Assembly: GCA_026708385.1 (NCBI GenBank)
Contig: JAPOVA010000041.1
Location: 1-38,946, forward strand
Reading direction: 5' to 3'
From: Simkaniaceae bacterium
Lineage (GTDB): Bacteria; Chlamydiota; Chlamydiia; Chlamydiales; Simkaniaceae
Length of the DNA stretch: 38,946 nt
Positions within the stretch are counted from its first letter, which is position 1; each line of letters opens with the position of its first letter. The translations under genes were made by a program, and so were the position numbers. Under the pieces are notes generated by a model. The model made no database searches, was not told the DNA's origin, and worked only from the letters and a program-made list of their open reading frames with translations. This document shows, in pieces, positions 17,364-25,714 of the stretch.

Positions 17364-18074
17364 ATGAATCGGAAGGAAATGATTGCTGTGGCTACGTTGG
17401 TGAATGCCGGGTTGCTCGTGGCTCTCTTTATAAGCGGTTTGGTTTCGGGAGGCGGGAGGGGTACGATCGAAGAAGTGGCGGAGAGCGTCTCGCCCCCCCT
17501 CGTCGGTGCTCACCCGGAGGCCGACCCGTTGTCGAACTCTTCTCCCGCATCGCATGATGTCGATCGGAACCGATTCTCTTCCCCGACCGAGCTCCCTTCT
17601 CCCCTTACGCAACCGGTTACGGCGACGACGGCCGATCGGTTCCCCGTGCCGTTGCCGGTACCCAAGCGGGTAGTTGTCGAACGGGAAGCGAAGGGGGAGG
17701 AATCTCTCCTCACTCCCGAAACGGAGTGCATCGACGTGACCGTTGTGAAGGGGGACGTTTTGGAAAGGATTGCCCGTCGGAACAACGTGTCGATCGAGGA
17801 GATCATGAAGTGCAACCACCTCACCGGTCCCGGGTTGCGGGTCGGGCAGGTGCTCCGCGTTCCCGTGCGTCCGAAGAGGGGGATTCCGGAAAAGGAAACA
17901 AAGGAGGAAAGTTCTCGGGAAGAGGAGTCGTTCTATATCGTGAAGGGGGGAGACAACCCTTGGACGATCGCGCGGAAAAACGGACTGCGCGTTGAAGAGC
18001 TTCTCAAAATCAACGATATGGATGGGGAAAAGGCCAAACGTCTTCGCCCCGGGGATCGTCTTAAAATCAGGTGA
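17364..18074 (+). CDS. nlpD: Membrane-anchored LysM protein in the NlpD position
   Basis: A 236-residue protein with an N-terminal hydrophobic segment (about residues 7-25, MIAVATLVNAGLLVALFISG) serving as signal or anchor. A Ser/Pro-rich linker follows, then two LysM peptidoglycan-binding modules: VVKGDVLERIARRNNVSIEE ... GQVLRVPV (about 125-165) and YIVKGGDNPWTIARKNGLRV ... GDRLKIR (about 190-236). No M23 peptidase domain is present, so it cannot itself cut peptidoglycan. Chlamydial murD is followed by an NlpD-like LysM gene before ftsW, exactly as here. A role as a septal binding factor or amidase activator is inferred from that. GTG 17361 is an alternative start. Confidence 0.75.
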   Translation: MNRKEMIAVATLVNAGLLVALFISGLVSGGGRGTIEEVAESVSPPLVGAHPEADPLSNSSPASHDVDRNRFSSPTELPSPLTQPVTATTADRFPVPLPVPKRVVVEREAKGEESLLTPETECIDVTVVKGDVLERIARRNNVSIEEIMKCNHLTGPGLRVGQVLRVPVRPKRGIPEKETKEESSREEESFYIVKGGDNPWTIARKNGLRVEELLKINDMDGEKAKRLRPGDRLKIR

Positions 18075-18077
18075 AGA

Positions 18078-19202
18078 ATGGACAAGGGCAATCTACTCCT
18101 CACGGGGCTCGTCGTTCTCCTCTTCCTCGTAGGGCTTGTAATGGTCTTCGGTACGACTTCCGCCGAGGTGATTGCTCTGGGATCGCACTTACCCACCCAT
18201 CGCGCCCTCATCAACCAAGGTCTTCATGCGATTGTGGGCATTGCGGGGGCTATCGGGGTCCGAGCCGTGGGATACCGGATGCTACTACGCAAGGCGCCCT
18301 ATCTATTTTATGCCGTAACCATTTGTTTGATCATGGTTTTTGTGCCGGGGATCGGCAAAAATATCAATGGAGCACGTAGATGGATTACTTTGGGACCCCT
18401 CTCCTTCCAACCCTCCGAATGTATGAAACCCGTGATTCCTCTGATGTTTTTGCACCTCTTTTTGCGATCCGGAAAAACATTTTCCTTTTTCCGGTTTTGC
18501 GCCACCGTTTTGCTCCTCTGCGTACCCCTTTTTCTCATCCTGCTCGAACCGGATAACGGAACGGTCGTGATTCTTCTCGCTACCTTAGCGGTGCTCTGTT
18601 TTCTGAGCAGGATTCCGTGGACCTATTGGGTCCTTCCCCTCCTCTGCGTGGTGATTGCGGGTCTTCTCATTGCCATCAGGATGCCCCATGTACGTAGCCG
18701 GATCGACACCTATCTCCACCCCGAAAAGGATCTTCTCGGTAAAGGGCATCAACCCTATCAGGCGAAGGTGGCGGCAGGTTCGGGGGGGATGTTCGGAAGG
18801 GGGCCGGGAAAGAGCGTACAGAAGTTGAACTATTTGCCGACGGCGCGGAGTGACTACATCGTCGCTATTTACGCGGAGGAGTTCGGGTTTATCGGTATCC
18901 TATTTTTGGTAATACTCTACATGGCCATTGCCTGTTGCGGTTTCCGGAATGCGCTCCGTGCACGGACCGAAGAGGGGCACATTATCGCTGCGGTCATGAC
19001 CTTCTCGGTCGCCTTTCAGGCATTTTTGAACTTGGGGGTCGTCTCGGGATTGCTTCCGAGTAAGGGGACGAACCTTCCCTTTTTCAGTCAGGGTGGCTCT
19101 TCCCTCATCGTCAACTCCCTTATCTTGGCGTTGACGGTCGATGTTGCGGAAGTTCCGAAATTCGAACGAAAGGAGAAATATCTTGCAGCAGAAACCGGAT
19201 AG
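18078..19202 (+). CDS. ftsW: Septal peptidoglycan glycosyltransferase FtsW
   Basis: A 374-residue SEDS-family membrane protein with about ten hydrophobic helices. It polymerises lipid II at the division site together with a class B PBP. Family signatures are GLVMVFGTTSAEV early, INGARRWITLGPLSFQPSE (core motif), LLEPDNGTVVILL, KSVQKLNYLPTARSDYIVA, EEFGFIGILFLV, and a C-terminal GVVSGLLPSKGTNLPFFSQGGSS. The start ATG 18078 is three bases after the LysM gene. It overlaps the murG start region by 20 bases. In Chlamydia the same order is kept. Confidence 0.93.
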   Translation: MDKGNLLLTGLVVLLFLVGLVMVFGTTSAEVIALGSHLPTHRALINQGLHAIVGIAGAIGVRAVGYRMLLRKAPYLFYAVTICLIMVFVPGIGKNINGARRWITLGPLSFQPSECMKPVIPLMFLHLFLRSGKTFSFFRFCATVLLLCVPLFLILLEPDNGTVVILLATLAVLCFLSRIPWTYWVLPLLCVVIAGLLIAIRMPHVRSRIDTYLHPEKDLLGKGHQPYQAKVAAGSGGMFGRGPGKSVQKLNYLPTARSDYIVAIYAEEFGFIGILFLVILYMAIACCGFRNALRARTEEGHIIAAVMTFSVAFQAFLNLGVVSGLLPSKGTNLPFFSQGGSSLIVNSLILALTVDVAEVPKFERKEKYLAAETG

Positions 19203-20322
19203 GGGGGGGGAAAGATCGATTCTCATCGCCGTCGGGGGGACGGGGGGGCACCTCTTTCCCGCGCGGGACATAGCGGAGGCGTTGGTGGGTAGCGGGCGTG
19301 GGATCGACGTCCGGTTTATCGGCGTGGGGCTCTCTACGAATCCCTACTTTGCCCCTTTGCGTGAGAGGGGTTTTGCCTACCGGGATGTCTCGGGAGCGGC
19401 CCCCTACCGGAAGAATCCCGTTGCCGTCTTAAGGGCCTTGTGGTTGCTTGCCAAGGGAACGGGGCAGAGCTTTCGCCATATCCGGAAGAGTCGTCCGGAT
19501 CTCATCGTCGGCTTCGGTAGCTTCCACTCCTTCCCCGCCCTTGTCGCGGCCGCCCTTGCCCGGGTCCCTTTCGTCCTTTTCGAATCCAACGTCATTCCGG
19601 GGCGGGTGAACCGGTTGCTTTCCCGCTTCGCGTGGATGACGGGGGTACGCTTTCCGTGTGCCGCCGAGGGTTTGAGAGGAAGGGTGATATGTGTGAGGAC
19701 GCCCCCGTCCGGGGGAAAGACCGATCAAAAGATGGCGCGGGAGTACTTCGGTTTGGATAAAGACCGCCTTACCTTCTTGGTCTTCGGAGGATCGCAGGGA
19801 TCCGGTTCGATCAACCGTCATTTTTGTTCCTCCCTGCGGAAGCTGAAAACGTTTTGTCCGGATTTTCAGGTAATCCATATCGTCGGTACCCCGGTAAGGG
19901 AGGAAAATCTGCGCCGGATTTACGAGAAGGAGAGGATTCCGGCCACCATCAAATCGTTTGAAAAGAACATGCACTATGCATGGTCCGCGGCCGATCTGAG
20001 TATTTCGCGGGCGGGTGCGGCCACTTTGGCGGAGCTGATCGAGTTTACCACCCCGGGAATTTTGATTCCCTACCCCCACGCGAGTGACGATCACCAGGAA
20101 AAGAATGCCTCCTTTATTGCCGAAGAGGTCAAAGGGGGCATTAAGATTTCGGAAAGCGGACTCGACGATGACCGTTTGATCGAGGCGATCGAAGGGTTGA
20201 TCCGGAAAAACGGGGAACGGTTGCACACGATGCGTTCTTCCCTCGAGACATTTAAAGAAAAGAATATAAAAGACGATTTTCTCTCTCTCATTGCGGAACT
20301 CGGTACTCATGCTCGAAAGTAA
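19183..20322 (+). CDS. murG: UDP-GlcNAc:lipid I GlcNAc transferase
   Basis: A 379-residue peripheral membrane glycosyltransferase (GT28) that converts lipid I to lipid II. It shows the loop VGGTGGHLFPARDIAEAL, DLIVGFGSFHSFPALVAA, FVLFESNVIPGRVNRLLSRF, VFGGSQGSGSINRHF, and the UDP-GlcNAc-binding segment SRAGAATLAELIEF...IPYPHASDDHQEKNA. I chose the TTG at 19183 as start. AAGGAG lies seven bases before it, whereas the upstream ATG at 19141 is inside ftsW without a ribosome site. A nine-G run (19202-19210) covers the ftsW stop and encodes RGG in MurG. The end overlaps murC by 14 bases. Confidence 0.92.
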   Translation: MQQKPDRGGERSILIAVGGTGGHLFPARDIAEALVGSGRGIDVRFIGVGLSTNPYFAPLRERGFAYRDVSGAAPYRKNPVAVLRALWLLAKGTGQSFRHIRKSRPDLIVGFGSFHSFPALVAAALARVPFVLFESNVIPGRVNRLLSRFAWMTGVRFPCAAEGLRGRVICVRTPPSGGKTDQKMAREYFGLDKDRLTFLVFGGSQGSGSINRHFCSSLRKLKTFCPDFQVIHIVGTPVREENLRRIYEKERIPATIKSFEKNMHYAWSAADLSISRAGAATLAELIEFTTPGILIPYPHASDDHQEKNASFIAEEVKGGIKISESGLDDDRLIEAIEGLIRKNGERLHTMRSSLETFKEKNIKDDFLSLIAELGTHARK

Positions 20323-21622
20323 GACGCACTTTATCGGGATCGGCGGGATCGGAATGAGTGCCCTTGCCCGGATCCTCCTGGACAGAGGAGAGTCGGTTTC
20401 GGGTAGCGATCGTCTCCCTTCCCCCCTGGTCCGGGAGCTGGAAAGGGAAGGGGCGATTTTCTACGAGGAGAAGGGTCTTTTTCCGAAAGGCACCCGAGTG
20501 GTCTACGGTAGCGCAATCGGTCCCGAACATCCGGAAAGGGTCTTGGCGGTACGATCCTCCGTGGAAACGATCCATAGGTCGACCTTGCTCAAACGGTTGG
20601 TCCGGGGGAAAAGGGCGATCTATATCTCCGGTATGCATGGTAAAACCTCGCTCTCTTCCCTCCTGACATGGGTCCTTATCCATGCGGGTGCCGATCCCTC
20701 CTATGCGATCGGTGGTATTCCCTTCAACACGGGGCGTAACGGAAGGTCCGGTGGTGGGGGGTTATTCGTAGCTGAGGCCGATGAGAGTGACGGTTCTTTT
20801 TTGGGATATGAAAAGGGGATTGCCGTAGTGACCGGTATCGATGAGGAACATCTTGATTTTTGGAAGAACGGGGAGCGGATCCGGACCGGATTCAGGCAAT
20901 TTGCTTCACGGATGGAGAAGGTCTTCTATTGCGCGGAGGGTGGCGAGCTCACTTCCCTTCTCGGAAAAGGGGAGAGTTACGGGATAGCGCAGGGGGTCGA
21001 TTTTTGTCTGCGCGACGTTGAGGAGGGGAAAGAGGGATTGACCTTTTCGATCGTGGGAAAGGGTCGGGAGTGTCGCTCCCTCTTTCTTCCCCTGATCGGG
21101 CGTAAGCAGGCCGTCAATGCGTGTGCCGTCTGGGCCGTTGCCTCCTACTTGAATATTTCTCCGGGGGAGATCCGGGAGGCGTTTGCCACGTTTTCCGGGG
21201 TAAAGCGGAGGATGGAGAAGAGGGGGGAGTTCGGAGGGGTGACGCTCTACGAAGATTATGCACACCATCCGAACGAAATTTCCGCTACTTTAGCCTCCCT
21301 CAAGAGGGTGATCGGTGAGAAAAGGTTGACCGTGATCTTTCAGCCACACCGTTTTTCCAGAACGGAAGAGCTCTTTACCTCCTTTACGACTGCCTTCCAT
21401 GATGCCGACCGGGTCTTTATCACCGACATCTATCCTGCCGGAGAGAGGGCGAACAGGGCGGTTACGGGACGTATGTTGGCCGATGCCGTTTCGGGGGCCG
21501 GGTTTGTCGCGGAGGGGGAGCGCTTTGCCGAAGGAGAGTTTGCCCGAGGAGAGACGGTCGTCGTCATGGGGGCGGGGGATCATGGGCAATGGGTCGATCG
21601 GGTCGTGGCGTCCTGCTCGTGA
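20309..21622 (+). CDS. murC: UDP-MurNAc:L-alanine ligase, not fused to Ddl
   Basis: A 437-residue Mur ligase that adds L-alanine to UDP-MurNAc. It shows THFIGIGGIGMSALARILL at the N-terminus, ISGMHGKTSLSSLLTW (ATP loop), VAEADESDGSFLGY, VTGIDEEHLDF, LYEDYAHHPNEISATLASLK and IFQPHRFSRTEELF. ATG 20309 overlaps the end of murG. In C. trachomatis the corresponding protein is a MurC-Ddl fusion. Here the reading frame ends right after the MurC C-terminal domain, and ftsQ follows with a GTGA overlap, so no D-Ala-D-Ala ligase is encoded at this site. It must lie elsewhere or be replaced. Confidence 0.93.
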   Translation: MLESKTHFIGIGGIGMSALARILLDRGESVSGSDRLPSPLVRELEREGAIFYEEKGLFPKGTRVVYGSAIGPEHPERVLAVRSSVETIHRSTLLKRLVRGKRAIYISGMHGKTSLSSLLTWVLIHAGADPSYAIGGIPFNTGRNGRSGGGGLFVAEADESDGSFLGYEKGIAVVTGIDEEHLDFWKNGERIRTGFRQFASRMEKVFYCAEGGELTSLLGKGESYGIAQGVDFCLRDVEEGKEGLTFSIVGKGRECRSLFLPLIGRKQAVNACAVWAVASYLNISPGEIREAFATFSGVKRRMEKRGEFGGVTLYEDYAHHPNEISATLASLKRVIGEKRLTVIFQPHRFSRTEELFTSFTTAFHDADRVFITDIYPAGERANRAVTGRMLADAVSGAGFVAEGERFAEGEFARGETVVVMGAGDHGQWVDRVVASCS

Positions 21623-22368
21623 AACGGGTAGGGTTTCGGGGGTGTGTGGCACTTTTTTCGGTGGGAATCGCCGTTTTTTCGTACGGGATAAGAGAGAGGA
21701 TTCGGGGGAGGAGGATCGAAACGATCATCCAAACGGGTCCCGAAAAAGAGGCGTTGAGGAGTGACTATCTGGCGGAGTTGATCGGTTGCTATTCGGGCGC
21801 ATCCTCACCCCGTTTCACCCTGAAAAACGTACGTGAGTCCTTGATGAGAAGTCATGTCATGGAAACGGTACGCCTTGCTTGGGCCGGAAAAGAAGCGCTT
21901 ACCATTGATTACTCGGTCCGGAAACCGTACCTCTACTTGGCGGAGTACCGGAATGCCGTTTGTGATCGGAAAGGATACCCCTTCCCCCTCTTTCCCTTCC
22001 GAAAGAGGGAACGTCTTCCCTCCGTCTATGCGGGGCTTACCTCGCTCCGATGGGGTCGTCCTCCTCAGAGCTATTCGCGGATTCGGCAATTTCTCGAATA
22101 CTTGGAGAAGGAGACCGACTTTTTCTCCATGGCAGTCGTCGACATGACGAGGGCCGACCACCCCTCTCCCGGAAGGCGGGAGATTACGGTTGAGATCCCC
22201 TACGAAAGGGGGACCGTCTTTCTCCGTCTGACACCCGTCGGGTACCGGGAGGAGTTGGTACGTTACCGGAGGCTCTCCCTGCCGGAAGGGGATATGGTGG
22301 TAGACCTTCGGTTAAAGGATACGGCCTTGATTAAGGCGATCGATTCGGTAAAACACCGGACATTATAG
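21619..22368 (+). CDS. ftsQ: FtsQ-like division protein
   Basis: A 249-residue bitopic membrane protein. GTG 21619 overlaps the murC stop, giving a short basic cytoplasmic tail (VKRVGFRG), one helix (about residues 8-25, CVALFSVGIAVFSYGI), and an extracytoplasmic domain. In the domain, the order of a POTRA-like start (FTLKNVRESLMRSHVMETV), YSVRKPYLYLAEYRNAVCD and a C-terminal strand/helix region (MVVDLRLKDTALIK) matches the layout of FtsQ/DivIB. Sequence identity with model FtsQ is too low to see directly. The call rests on topology, length and position after murC, where chlamydiae carry an FtsQ. It would recruit FtsL and downstream divisome parts. Confidence 0.65.
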   Translation: MKRVGFRGCVALFSVGIAVFSYGIRERIRGRRIETIIQTGPEKEALRSDYLAELIGCYSGASSPRFTLKNVRESLMRSHVMETVRLAWAGKEALTIDYSVRKPYLYLAEYRNAVCDRKGYPFPLFPFRKRERLPSVYAGLTSLRWGRPPQSYSRIRQFLEYLEKETDFFSMAVVDMTRADHPSPGRREITVEIPYERGTVFLRLTPVGYREELVRYRRLSLPEGDMVVDLRLKDTALIKAIDSVKHRTL

Positions 22369-22427
22369 TAGATGATAATTTAAGGTGAGGGGGAGGGAAA
22401 AGGGCGGAACGGGTAAGGCGGAAGAAG

Positions 22428-22787
22428 ATGAGTGTAGGACTTAGCGTCAATATAGACGAACGGGATGACGGGGTTGTGGTTCGGATTTCGGGTAGATTGG
22501 ATGCGACCTCTGCCTCCGTTTTGGAGAATAAACTCAATGAGTTGATTGAGGGGGGGAGGATGCACTTGGCGATCGATTGCATTGAGATCGACTATATGAG
22601 CAGCGCCGGGATGCGTCTCCTTCTCTCCGTTACGAAAAAGCTGAAGGTGAAGGGGGGCAAACTGCATCTGTGTATGGTGAATGAGGAGGTCATGGAGATC
22701 ATCAGGATGGCCGGATTTGAGAGAATACTGAGTATCTTTCCCACGGAACAAGAGGCCTTGCTCGCATTTCCTCAGGGAGATGGCTAG
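22428..22787 (+). CDS. rsbV: Anti-sigma factor antagonist (RsbV/STAS)
   Basis: A 119-residue single STAS-domain protein. It contains VVVRISGRLDATSASVLENK, the phosphorylation-site region CIEIDYMSSAGMRLLLSVTK (Ser of the SSAG turn) and IIRMAGFERILSIFPTEQEA. Such proteins bind and titrate an RsbW-type kinase/anti-sigma factor in a partner-switching circuit; in Chlamydia this circuit is linked to sigma-66 activity and energy state. It is 59 bases after the ftsQ-like gene and 29 bases before miaA, the same order as in C. trachomatis. AAGGCGGAAGAAG provides the ribosome site. No partner kinase gene is in the window. Confidence 0.88.
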   Translation: MSVGLSVNIDERDDGVVVRISGRLDATSASVLENKLNELIEGGRMHLAIDCIEIDYMSSAGMRLLLSVTKKLKVKGGKLHLCMVNEEVMEIIRMAGFERILSIFPTEQEALLAFPQGDG

Positions 22788-22816
22788 GCCTACCTTCCGG
22801 GTCGGTTTGCTCTATC

Positions 22817-23839
22817 ATGTATGACGGCACCGTCGAACGTGCCCGGGGTGTTCCTTCCTCCGAGGTGTTATTGGAGGAGCGGTGCCGAGGTGGTCGGGCG
22901 CAAAGGCGGGTGATCGTGATTGCGGGTCCTACCGCCTCGGGCAAGTCCCGTTTGGCGATGGAGATCGCAACCCTTCTTCCCGGAGAGATTATCTCCGCCG
23001 ATTCGGTGCAGGTCTATTCTCGTATGGATATCGGGAGTGCGAAGCCTACCCCGGAGGAGAGGGAACGGGTGCCCCACCACTTGATCGATATAAGGGAGAT
23101 TACCGAGGGTCCCTTTAACGTTACCGATTTCCATAAGGAGGCCGTCCTTGCGATCCGGTCCGTTTTGCAAAGGGGGCGTACGCCGATCGTAGTGGGGGGA
23201 ACGGGCTACTACCTGCATGCTCTCGTATACGGCCCTCCGGGGGGGCCTCCGCGCTCCCTCCGGGTGCGACGAGAGCTTGAGGAGGACCTGAAAAAGTTCG
23301 GGCCGGAAGCGCTCTATGAACGTCTGCGTGCCTACGATCCCTCTTATGCCCGTACGATCGGACTGCGAGATAGACAAAAGATCGTACGGGCTTTGGAAAT
23401 TATTGCGACGACGGGGGAGCGGGTCAGCCACCTGTCCGGATCCGGGGAAGGGAAGGTATCGAAGGAATTTGATTTTCGGTGTTGGTTTATCTATTTTCCC
23501 AAAGAGATCCTCTATCCTCGGATTGAGATGCGGTGCGATGAGATGTTATCACAGGGGTTTATCGAGGAGGTGGAGACGTTGCGGGATTCCCTACGACAAA
23601 ACGGTGCGGCGGCACATGCGATCGGTTACCGCCGGTGTCTCGATTTCCTCGAAACGGATCGTACCGATGAGGAGTGGGAGAAATTCGTATGGGAATTCAA
23701 GAAGGATTCCCGTAGGTATGCGAAGAGGCAGTTTACGTGGTTCCGGAGAGAACCGCTCTTCCGGTGGATAGATCTCGACGTGTACGGCTACGAGAGGGCG
23801 CTCGATCTCATAGTACGAGACTATGAGAGTCGCTACTGA
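22817..23839 (+). CDS. miaA: tRNA dimethylallyltransferase
   Basis: A 340-residue enzyme that adds the dimethylallyl group to A37 of tRNAs reading UNN codons. It shows Walker A GPTASGKSRLAMEIA, the substrate loop DSVQVYSRMDIGSAKPT, VPHHLIDI, IVVGGTGYYLHAL, GLRDRQKIVRALEI, and the C-terminal AIGYRRCLDF and SRRYAKRQFTWFRRE. ATG 22817 gives an N-terminal extension of about 33 residues before the usual start point of the family, with no clear ribosome site, so a start nearer 22910 is possible. The 3' end overlaps the convergent minus-strand gene by seven bases. Confidence 0.93.
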   Translation: MYDGTVERARGVPSSEVLLEERCRGGRAQRRVIVIAGPTASGKSRLAMEIATLLPGEIISADSVQVYSRMDIGSAKPTPEERERVPHHLIDIREITEGPFNVTDFHKEAVLAIRSVLQRGRTPIVVGGTGYYLHALVYGPPGGPPRSLRVRRELEEDLKKFGPEALYERLRAYDPSYARTIGLRDRQKIVRALEIIATTGERVSHLSGSGEGKVSKEFDFRCWFIYFPKEILYPRIEMRCDEMLSQGFIEEVETLRDSLRQNGAAAHAIGYRRCLDFLETDRTDEEWEKFVWEFKKDSRRYAKRQFTWFRREPLFRWIDLDVYGYERALDLIVRDYESRY

Positions 23840-24252
23840 ATCGGCCCCCATAGTAGGGGAATCGGGCTGATTGCCTCCATTTTTTTCCGGTACTTGCGGG
23901 CTCCCTCTTCGGAAAGGTCGTTGTGTGAGGGGAGGGTGACGAGTAGTTTGTCGACGCCCCTTTTTCCTGCTTGACGGATCTTGATCATAGCCCTTCGGAC
24001 GGTACTTTCACCCGGTTTGACGATGAGGTGTGTCTTGCCTTCCCCTTCCATTGCCCGGATGACCGTATCGAGGAGTTGTTCGTACTCTTCCGGGGGGAGG
24101 AAGGGGGGGCTTTCGAGTAGCAGGGCGCTCGGTAAGGTAATCTCCGAGAGGATGCTACGCACCTCTTCCCTTACCCGTGACAGGTCGATCTCCCCCTGTC
24201 CGTAAAGGGATTTTTCTTTCTCTTTAATAAATAATTGTATTTTTCTAATCAT
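23833..24252 (-). CDS. Unknown 139-residue protein, conserved-looking
   Basis: A soluble alpha/beta-like protein of 139 residues starting at ATG 24252. It opens with a charged helix (MIRKIQLFIKEKEKSLYGQG), then VREEVRSILSEITLPSALLL, a central EEYEQLLDTVIRAMEGEGK and a strand/helix end DKLLVTLPSHNDLSEEGARK. I do not recognise the family. It has its own promoter-like boxes (24310-24339) in an AT-rich intergenic region divergent from leucine dehydrogenase, and it converges with miaA. Composition and codon use look native, so I take it as a real gene. Confidence 0.65.
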   Translation of the reverse strand: MIRKIQLFIKEKEKSLYGQGEIDLSRVREEVRSILSEITLPSALLLESPPFLPPEEYEQLLDTVIRAMEGEGKTHLIVKPGESTVRRAMIKIRQAGKRGVDKLLVTLPSHNDLSEEGARKYRKKMEAISPIPLLWGPIQ

Positions 24253-24309
24253 TTTTCATCTCTTTTTTTGTTCCGCAATGGTAGCATTTTTTCCTTTTGT
24301 TGGGTAGAA

Positions 24310-24339
24310 ATTATACTATCAGCGCTCTTGCATACTCAA
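24310..24339 (-). promoter_or_regulatory. Promoter of the 139-residue protein gene (divergent intergenic)
   Basis: On the minus strand, TTGAGT (24339-24334), an 18-base spacer and TATAAT (24315-24310) precede the gene start at 24252. The same AT block reads TATACT on the plus strand (24312-24317) and could serve ldh, but its -35 side is poor. Confidence 0.5.
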
Positions 24340-24409
24340 ATATGGACGACATACACCCTTTCCGGTACTCTTCTTTTCGAGCTGAGCCGTTACATTAGGT
24401 CGTGGGAAA

Positions 24410-25519
24410 ATGGTTTTGGAAACGGAAGATATCGATATATTCGGTTATGAGCGGGTTATTCGGGTGACCGATCCCGATACGAACCTGAAGGCAATCATTG
24501 CCTTGCACAACACGACGTTGGGACCCGGTTTGGGGGGAACCCGGATGTATCCGTATGAAACATTTGACGATGCCTTGGAAGACGTACTGCGCCTTTCGAA
24601 GGGGATGACCTACAAGTCGGGCATTGTCCTATCCGGTACGGGGGGGGGGAAGAGTGTGATCATCGGTGATCCGAAACGGGACAAGACACCCGAACTGCTC
24701 GCCTCTTTTGCCGAAGCGGTTAACGCGCTCGAGGGGCGCTATATCTGTGCGGAGGACGTGGGGATCGTTCCGGAAGACATTCTCACGATGTTACGTACGA
24801 CAAAATATGTCGCCGGTGTGCCCTGTTTTCCGGGTAGTGGCAATCCGGCACTCTACACGGGCATGGGGGTATTTCAAGCCATGAGATCGGCCTGCGCGGC
24901 ACTTGACGGAGATCCTTCTCTGAAGGGTAAGCGGGTCGTTATTCAGGGGGTGGGGTATGTCGGATCGCGTTTGGTCGACCTCCTCTTTTGGGAAGGTGCC
25001 GATCTCATGATTGCCGACATTGATGAGGAGCGATTGCGTCGGTATGCCCACGCTTACCGGGCGCGCATCGTTCCCGTTGATCGGGTACACACCATACCGT
25101 GTGATATTTTCTCCCCCTGTGCGTTGGGGGGGGTGATCAACGAGGAGAGTGTTCCCGAGTTACGGTGTCGCGCCGTGGTCGGTTCGGCCAACAATCAGCT
25201 GAGTAAGCCCTCGGATGCCGATGCGTTGAGGGAGCGGGGTATCCTCTATGCCCCCGATTTCGTAGCCAATGCGGGCGGTCTTCTCAATGTGGTCAATGAG
25301 CTCGGTGCGGGGGGATATCGTGCAACCCGTGCCCGCGATATGACGATGGCTATCTATGATCAGCTCTCGGCCATCTATGCCGAGGCGGAGAGACGGGCGA
25401 TTTCGACGGACAAGGTGGCGGTGGATATAGTCGATAAGCGTTTGCTCTCCGGGGAAGGGAAGAGGACGGAACCGCTCGCCTTTCCCTTTGAGGAGTTGTC
25501 GGCCGTTTTGGTCCGGTAG
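24410..25519 (+). CDS. ldh: Leucine (Leu/Phe/Val) dehydrogenase
   Basis: A 369-residue NAD-dependent amino acid dehydrogenase. It interconverts leucine (or related amino acids) and its 2-oxo acid with release of ammonia. It shows LGPGLGGTRMYPYET, SKGMTYKSGIVLSGTGGGKS with the catalytic Lys after GGG, ICAEDVGI, VIQGVGYVGSRLVDLL (Rossmann loop), GSANNQLS and PDFVANAGGLLNV. ATG 24410 is the start. A run of ten G residues (24640-24649) encodes the invariant GGG just before the Lys, so slippage there would destroy the enzyme. A leucine dehydrogenase is also known in C. trachomatis. No clear terminator follows. Confidence 0.92.
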   Translation: MVLETEDIDIFGYERVIRVTDPDTNLKAIIALHNTTLGPGLGGTRMYPYETFDDALEDVLRLSKGMTYKSGIVLSGTGGGKSVIIGDPKRDKTPELLASFAEAVNALEGRYICAEDVGIVPEDILTMLRTTKYVAGVPCFPGSGNPALYTGMGVFQAMRSACAALDGDPSLKGKRVVIQGVGYVGSRLVDLLFWEGADLMIADIDEERLRRYAHAYRARIVPVDRVHTIPCDIFSPCALGGVINEESVPELRCRAVVGSANNQLSKPSDADALRERGILYAPDFVANAGGLLNVVNELGAGGYRATRARDMTMAIYDQLSAIYAEAERRAISTDKVAVDIVDKRLLSGEGKRTEPLAFPFEELSAVLVR

Positions 25520-25621
25520 TTACCCGGGCGCTCGCACGTGTATTCCGAGACCGGGCGTTGAGTATCGTTCGTATTCTCAAACGGAAAGGGGGATCGCCCC
25601 GTCGAAGGTTACTGCGTCTCC

Positions 25622-25650
25622 TTGCTAAAATCATCCGGCCATTGTATACC
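25622..25650 (+). promoter_or_regulatory. Promoter of the sthA-like gene
   Basis: TTGCTA at 25622-25627 and TATACC at 25645-25650 have a 17-base spacer. Transcription would begin near 25657, about 58 bases before the ATG at 25715. Confidence 0.5.
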
Positions 25651-25714
25651 GAGGAGACCCGTACGGGACGGGTATGGGTTCTAAAGTCGGGGATATACCG
25701 GAGCCGTTTGAGTG

